Assembly: GCF_000805335.1 (NCBI RefSeq)
Contig: NZ_KN708638.1
Span: forward strand, 2,695,808 to 2,734,306
Reading direction: 5' to 3'
Origin: Streptomyces sp. CT34
Lineage (GTDB): Bacteria; Actinomycetota; Actinomycetes; Streptomycetales; Streptomycetaceae
Length of the DNA stretch: 38,499 nucleotides
Shown: positions 35,421-38,499 of the stretch, piece by piece
Numbering within the stretch: the stretch's first letter is position 1
Layout: every line of letters begins with the position of its first letter
Notes under the pieces: model-generated
The model's input: only the letters and a program-made list of their open reading frames with translations
What the model was told of the DNA's origin: nothing
Database searches by the model: none
Made by a program: the position numbers and the translations under genes

Positions 35421-38400
35421 TCAGTCCTCCGCGGAAGCCGACACCGACCCGGCCGATGACTGCTCGGCCGCCGCCGTCTTCTTCGCCGCCGCCTTCTTGG
35501 CGGTGGTCTTCTTCGCGGTGGTCTTCTTGGCCGTGGCCTTCTTGGCGGTAGTGGTCTTCTTCGCCGCCGCCTTCTTGGCCGTGGTCTTCTTCGCCGCGGC
35601 CTTCTTGGCGGTGGTCTTCTTCGCCGCCGCCTTCTTCGCGGTCTTCTTGGCCACGGGCGCCGGCTCCGCGGCCTCGGCCGCCTCGGCGGGCTGCTCCGGG
35701 ACCTCGGCCGGGGCCTCGGCGGCCGGCGCGGTGATCACGATCGTGCCCGCCGGCTCCCCGGCGGCCTCCGGCGCACCCGCCGGGGCGGTCACCTTGCGGG
35801 TCGCCCGGCGGCGCGGCCGGACCGGCGCGGGCTCCGCCGCCGGCGCCTCGGCGACCGGCTCCGCGGCGGGCTCCGGCTCGGCGACCGGAGCCACCGGCTC
35901 GGCCGGCAGCACGATGGCGGCGGCCTCCTCCGCGGCCCTGGGCGCACCCGCCGGAGCGGACACCTTGCGGCTCACCCGGCGGCGGCCACGGCCCCGCCCG
36001 GCAGCGGCGGCCTCGGCCTCGGCCGGGCTGCCGTACCACTCGTCGGTGCCGTCCACCGAGGGCTGCAGCTCGGCCTCCGTCACCGCCACGGGCTCCAGCT
36101 CCGGCGCCGCCTCCGCCACGGCCACCTCGGCCTCGGCGGGCTGCTCCGGCTGCGCGCCGTTGGCGCCGGCCTTGCCCTTCTTCTTGCGCTTGCCGCCACC
36201 GCCGGCCGCCGCCGGCTGGTCCATGTGGACGATGACGCCCCGGCCGTTGCAGTGCACGCACTGCTCGGAGAACGACTCCAGCAGCCCCTGGCCGACCCGC
36301 TTTCGGGTCATCTGGACCAGGCCGAGCGAGGTGACCTCGGCCACCTGGTGCTTGGTGCGGTCCCGGCCCAGGCACTCCAGCAGCCGCCGCAGCACCAGGT
36401 CCCGGTTGGACTCCAGGACCATGTCGATGAAGTCGATGACGACGATGCCGCCGAGGTCGCGCAGCCGCAGCTGGCGCACGATCTCCTCGGCCGCCTCCAG
36501 GTTGTTCCGGGTGACGGTCTCCTCGAGGTTGCCGCCCTGACCCGTGAACTTCCCGGTGTTGACGTCGATCACGACCATCGCCTCGGTCTTGTCGATCACC
36601 AGCGAACCGCCGCTGGGCAGCCAGACCTTGCGGTCCAGCGCCTTCATCAGCTGCTCGTCGATCCGGTACGTGGCGAACACGTCGACCTCCGACGTCCACT
36701 TCTGGAGCCGGTCGACGAGGTCGGGCGCGACGTGCGAGACGTAGCCGTGGATGGTCTCCCAGGCGTCGTCACCGCTGACGATGACCTTGGAGAAGTCCTC
36801 GTTGAAGATGTCGCGGACGACCCGGACGGTCATGTCCGGCTCGCCGTAGAGCAGGCTCGGCGAGCTGGTCGAGGACGCCTTCGCCTTCTTCTGGATCTCC
36901 TCCCACTGCGCCTGGAGCCGCTCCACGTCCCGGCGCAGCTCGTCCTCGCTCGCGCCCTCCGCGGCGGTGCGCACGATGACGCCCGCGTCCTCGGGGACGA
37001 TCTTCTTGAGGATCTGCTTCAGCCGGGCCCGCTCGGTGTCCGGGAGCTTGCGGCTGATACCGGTCATCGAGCCCTCGGGCACGTAGACCAGGTAGCGGCC
37101 GGGCAGCGAGACCTGGCTGGTCAGCCGGGCGCCCTTGTGGCCGATGGGGTCCTTGGTGACCTGGACGAGGACGGACTGGCCGGACTTCAGCGCGGTCTCG
37201 ATGCGGCGCGGCCCGTTGGCCATGCCCAGCGCCTCGAAGTTGACCTCGCCCGCGTACAGCACGGCGTTGCGGCCCTTGCCGATGTCGACGAACGCGGCCT
37301 CCATGGAGGGCAGCACGTTCTGCACCTTGCCCAGGTACACGTTGCCGACGTACGAGGTGGCCTGCTCCTTGTTGACGAAGTGCTCCACGAGCACGTTGTC
37401 CTCAAGAACGCCGATCTGGGTGCGCTCGCCGCTCTGGCGGACCACCATCACCCGCTCGACGGCCTCCCGGCGCGCCAGGAACTCCGCCTCGGTGATGATC
37501 GGCACCCGGCGGCGGCCCTGCTCGCGCCCCTCGCGACGGCGCTGCTTCTTGGCCTCCAGGCGCGTCGACCCCTTGATCGACTGCACCTCGTCCGCGCCGG
37601 TGCCCTCGTCCTTCTTGCGGGGCTCGCGGACCTTGACGACCGTACGCTCCGGGTCGTCGGCGTGCCCGGCCTCCATCTCGGCGGTCTCACCGCTGCGACG
37701 ACGGCGACGACGGCGACGACGGCTGCTGCTCGTGCTGCCGGCGGGCTCCCCGGCCTCCGGGTGCTCGGCCTCGGCGGCCCGCTCCTCGCCTTCCTCGGCC
37801 TCGGCCTCGGCCTCCGCCTCGGCGGCCGGGCGCTCCTCGCCCTCCGCGGCCTGCTCCTCGGCACCCTCGGCGGCCTCGCCGCGGCGACGGCGGCGGCCAC
37901 CCCGGCGGCGCCGGCGCGACGGACGCTCGCCCTCCTCGCCGTGCACAGCTTCGGCGTGCTCCTCCTCCGCCTCGGCGGCCTCGGCGGCTTCCTCGGCGAC
38001 CGGCTCCGCGACGGGCGCGGCGGCCACCGGCTCGGCCTCGGCGGCACCACGGCGGCGGCGCCGGCGCGGCGCGGGCGCCTCGGCCGCCTCCGGCACGGCC
38101 TCCTCGTCCTGACGGGCCGCGGCGGCGTGCGCGGCAGCCGCGCTCTCCGGGGTCTGGAACATCGGCTCGGTGAACACCGGCGCCTGGAAGACCGCCGTCG
38201 GCGGCTTCTGCGCCCGGCGACGGCCGCGGACCGGCGCCTCCTGCGCGGGCTCCTCCGCGGCACGCGGCGCGGGCGCCTCGGCGGCGGCCGGCTCCGGGGT
38301 GCGCTCACCACGGCGGCGCGCCCGGCGGCGCGGGGCCTCGGCCTCGGCGGCCGGCGTCTCCTCGGCCGCCTCGGCGGCGGGGGCGGCGCTCTCCTCGGCG

Positions 38401-38499
38401 GCGGCCTGCGGCGCCCCCGCCGGAGCGGTGGCCTTGCGGGCGGCCCGGCGACGCGTACGGGCCGGACGCGTGCCCTCCTCCGCAGCGGCGGCCCGCGCC
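35421..38499 (-). CDS. rne: Ribonuclease E/G, 5' end outside the window
   Basis: Endoribonuclease central to rRNA processing and mRNA decay. The frame is open to the right edge, so the start lies beyond it; at least 1025 residues are present. Order: an Ala/Glu/Arg-rich disordered N-terminal arm with basic RRRRRR clusters (38499 to ~37600), an S1 domain (NVLVEHFVNKEQATSYVGNVYLGKVQNVLPSMEAAFVDIG), the RNase H-like and catalytic core (VVIDVNTGKFTGQGGNLEETVTRNNLEAAEEIVRQ and VIDFIDM with metal-binding Asp), and the zinc-link CVHCNGRG. A long Ala/Glu/Pro-rich arm ends in AAAKKTTAKK repeats. This domain shuffle, with disordered arms on both sides of the core, is typical of Streptomyces RNase ES. 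A GTG at 38177 within the arm is not the start. Confidence 0.95.
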   Translation of the reverse strand, partial: ARAAAAEEGTRPARTRRRAARKATAPAGAPQAAAEESAAPAAEAAEETPAAEAEAPRRRARRRGERTPEPAAAEAPAPRAAEEPAQEAPVRGRRRAQKPPTAVFQAPVFTEPMFQTPESAAAAHAAAARQDEEAVPEAAEAPAPRRRRRRGAAEAEPVAAAPVAEPVAEEAAEAAEAEEEHAEAVHGEEGERPSRRRRRGGRRRRRGEAAEGAEEQAAEGEERPAAEAEAEAEAEEGEERAAEAEHPEAGEPAGSTSSSRRRRRRRRRSGETAEMEAGHADDPERTVVKVREPRKKDEGTGADEVQSIKGSTRLEAKKQRRREGREQGRRRVPIITEAEFLARREAVERVMVVRQSGERTQIGVLEDNVLVEHFVNKEQATSYVGNVYLGKVQNVLPSMEAAFVDIGKGRNAVLYAGEVNFEALGMANGPRRIETALKSGQSVLVQVTKDPIGHKGARLTSQVSLPGRYLVYVPEGSMTGISRKLPDTERARLKQILKKIVPEDAGVIVRTAAEGASEDELRRDVERLQAQWEEIQKKAKASSTSSPSLLYGEPDMTVRVVRDIFNEDFSKVIVSGDDAWETIHGYVSHVAPDLVDRLQKWTSEVDVFATYRIDEQLMKALDRKVWLPSGGSLVIDKTEAMVVIDVNTGKFTGQGGNLEETVTRNNLEAAEEIVRQLRLRDLGGIVVIDFIDMVLESNRDLVLRRLLECLGRDRTKHQVAEVTSLGLVQMTRKRVGQGLLESFSEQCVHCNGRGVIVHMDQPAAAGGGGKRKKKGKAGANGAQPEQPAEAEVAVAEAAPELEPVAVTEAELQPSVDGTDEWYGSPAEAEAAAAGRGRGRRRVSRKVSAPAGAPRAAEEAAAIVLPAEPVAPVAEPEPAAEPVAEAPAAEPAPVRPRRRATRKVTAPAGAPEAAGEPAGTIVITAPAAEAPAEVPEQPAEAAEAAEPAPVAKKTAKKAAAKKTTAKKAAAKKTTAKKAAAKKTTTAKKATAKKTTAKKTTAKKAAAKKTAAAEQSSAGSVSASAED
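35470..35655 (-). repeat. Lysine-rich AAAKKTTAKK coding repeat at the rne 3' end
   Basis: DNA repeats of about 15-30 bp (plus strand units such as GCCTTCTTGGCGGTGGTCTT) encode roughly ten KK-containing blocks. The tail resembles histone H1-like basic tails and may bind RNA. Copy number is likely to vary among strains. Confidence 0.75.

Noticed and set aside
35470..35655. CRISPR-like short repeats
   Set aside because: The repeats are in frame within rne, have no unique spacers and encode KK-rich blocks; no cas genes are in the window.

Overview
This 38.5 kb window is high-GC actinobacterial chromosome, almost certainly Streptomyces or a close relative. The signs are strong G/C third-position bias, many GTG starts, TANNNT -10 boxes, and a gene order that matches the S. 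coelicolor SCO2566-SCO2599 neighbourhood as I remember it. It is mostly core chromosome with two accessory intrusions. No prophage, CRISPR array or biosynthetic cluster is visible.

Layout. (a) 1-7.7 kb, minus strand: an arylamine N-acetyltransferase gene embedded in the 3' end of the comEC frame, then comEA, a DegV-type lipid-binding protein and a membrane-anchored coiled-coil protein. (b) 7.7-13 kb, minus: leuS, preceded by a leucine-rich leader peptide and an attenuator, and a secreted S53 (sedolisin) protease. (c) 13.3-18.7 kb: two identical tRNA-Ala(GGC) genes in direct orientation bracket a 5.3 kb accessory segment. It holds a GT87 mannosyltransferase-like membrane protein, a pair of small zinc-ribbon proteins, and a divergent DHA2 MFS exporter / MmyB-type XRE regulator pair. 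(d) 18.8-26.1 kb: a histidine phosphatase, rsfS, an LCP-like protein (PdtA/SCO2578 type) and nadD, then two small one-helix membrane proteins, an M48 protease on plus, and two paralogous membrane proteins of the SCO2583/SCO2584 type. (e) 26.1-30.5 kb: proline genes proA and proB with a conserved unknown gene between them. An IS982-type element has inserted exactly at that gene's stop codon. (f) 30.8-38.5 kb: a large membrane-bound CDP-glycerol-glycerophosphotransferase-type (TagF-like) enzyme on plus, converging on obgE-rpmA-rplU, and the RNase E/G gene, which runs off the right end.

How it works together: the right half mixes ribosome and RNA functions (L21, L27, Obg, RNase E, RsfS) with envelope polymer functions (LCP-like protein, TagF-like polymerase, SCO2584-type spore-wall protein). 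That matches what is known of this locus in S. coelicolor. The most informative local signals are: the leuS attenuator; a recurrent TANNNT-N6/7-start-codon arrangement implying leaderless mRNAs; the tRNA-bracketed segment; the IS at a stop codon; a probable CTG start; and the comEC/nat overlap. I did not find a clearly unprecedented multi-gene system. The best candidates for undescribed biology are the zinc-ribbon pair, the divergent LCP protein and the shared SVVFDE motif of the two adjacent membrane proteins.
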